Assembly (NCBI GenBank): GCA_900768625.1
Contig: CAAGDO010000121.1
Location: 1-6,715, forward strand
DNA from: Bacteroidaceae bacterium
GTDB taxonomy: Bacteria; Bacteroidota; Bacteroidia; Bacteroidales; Bacteroidaceae
DNA: 6,715 bases
Reading direction: 5' to 3'
The notes under the pieces were generated by a model that saw only the letters and a program-made list of their open reading frames with translations, made no database searches and was not told the origin of the DNA. Of this stretch, positions 6,584 through 6,715 are shown piece by piece. Numbering within the stretch: position 1 is the stretch's first letter; each line of letters begins with the position of its first letter. The translations under genes were made by a program, and so were the position numbers.

Positions 6584-6645
6584 CAGGCAAATTTAAGATT
6601 TATGCCTGAAAATCAAGCGGTTCTTTTTGGGGGTTTGATTTTAGG
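6584..6645. repeat. Two overlapping, mutually exclusive hairpins
   Basis: CAGGCA 6584-6589 pairs with TGCCTG 6603-6608. CCT 6605-6607 and AAAATCAA 6609-6616 pair with TTGATTTT 6635-6642 and AGG 6643-6645. Bases 6605-6608 are used by both stems, so only one can form fully at a time. This resembles an attenuator layout, but no coding sequence is in view to link it to. Confidence 0.4.
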
Positions 6646-6670
6646 TGTACTACGGATTTTACTTTTCCAA

Positions 6671-6715
6671 GGGCGGGCTGAAAGCCCAATGGAGCGCGTA
6701 GCCCAGGGCAAGCGA
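6671..6715. repeat. GC-rich palindromic repeat-like sequence, cut by the window edge
   Basis: GGGCT 6675-6679 pairs with AGCCC 6683-6687 around a GAA loop, and a second AGCCC follows at 6700-6704, then AGGGC. The sharp rise in GC inside an A/T-rich region and the repeated GGGCT/AGCCC units resemble the intergenic GC-rich palindromic repeats common in Bacteroidales genomes. The right end is outside the window, so its full form is unknown. Confidence 0.4.

Larger units (their letters stand above)
6354..6715. other. Gene-free region dense in inverted repeats
   Basis: No open frame here looks coding; the minus frame at 6276-6488 runs through the terminator and the palindrome. The region contains a small hairpin at 6360-6377, a 111-nt imperfect palindrome at 6370-6480, two overlapping hairpins at 6584-6645 and a GC-rich repeat-like sequence at 6671-6715. 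A weak promoter-like pair, CTTG 6528-6531 and TCGTTTTG 6551-6558 with 19 bp between, could serve a gene beyond the window, but it misses the conserved A of the -7 element. Confidence 0.6.

Noticed and set aside
1..6715. CRISPR array, tRNA, rRNA, transposase or phage genes
   Set aside because: I saw no regularly spaced direct repeats, no tRNA-like cloverleaf, no rRNA segment, and no transposase or integrase motif on either strand.

Overview
The window most likely comes from a member of the Bacteroidales, probably a Prevotella or Segatella relative. The reasons are a SusC/SusD pair, a Bacteroidota-type promoter motif (GTTG, 20 bp, TATTTTTG), A/T-rich starts without clear Shine-Dalgarno sites, and lipoproteins with acidic residues just after the lipobox cysteine. 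The genus is inferred from general style, not from a marker gene.

Layout. Positions 1-100 hold the last 32 codons of an unidentified plus-strand gene. Positions 101-392 are non-coding and contain a 13-bp perfect inverted repeat. A good promoter candidate lies at 393-424. A leader of roughly 190 nt follows, with three consecutive stem-loops and a 16-codon upstream reading frame. Then come three plus-strand genes in one apparent operon: a SusC/RagA-type TonB-dependent transporter (621-3584), a SusD/RagB-type surface lipoprotein (3630-5099) and a third, unrecognised lipoprotein (5178-6269). The second gap (5100-5177) carries a 15-bp hairpin. A strong intrinsic terminator at 6301-6353 ends the unit. 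Positions 6354-6715 show no credible gene but are rich in inverted repeats: a 111-nt imperfect palindrome, two overlapping alternative hairpins, and a GC-rich repeat-like sequence cut by the window edge.

How the genes work together. The SusC protein should form a 22-strand outer-membrane barrel and the SusD lipoprotein its surface lid, together importing a nutrient by TonB-driven transport. Many stretches of both proteins recall RagA and RagB of Porphyromonas gingivalis, an oligopeptide importer, more than starch-type SusC/SusD. No glycoside hydrolase, sulfatase, ECF sigma/anti-sigma pair or hybrid two-component regulator is visible. A peptide substrate is therefore a reasonable but unproven hypothesis. 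The third lipoprotein may be an accessory surface subunit of the complex and is the least characterised protein here.
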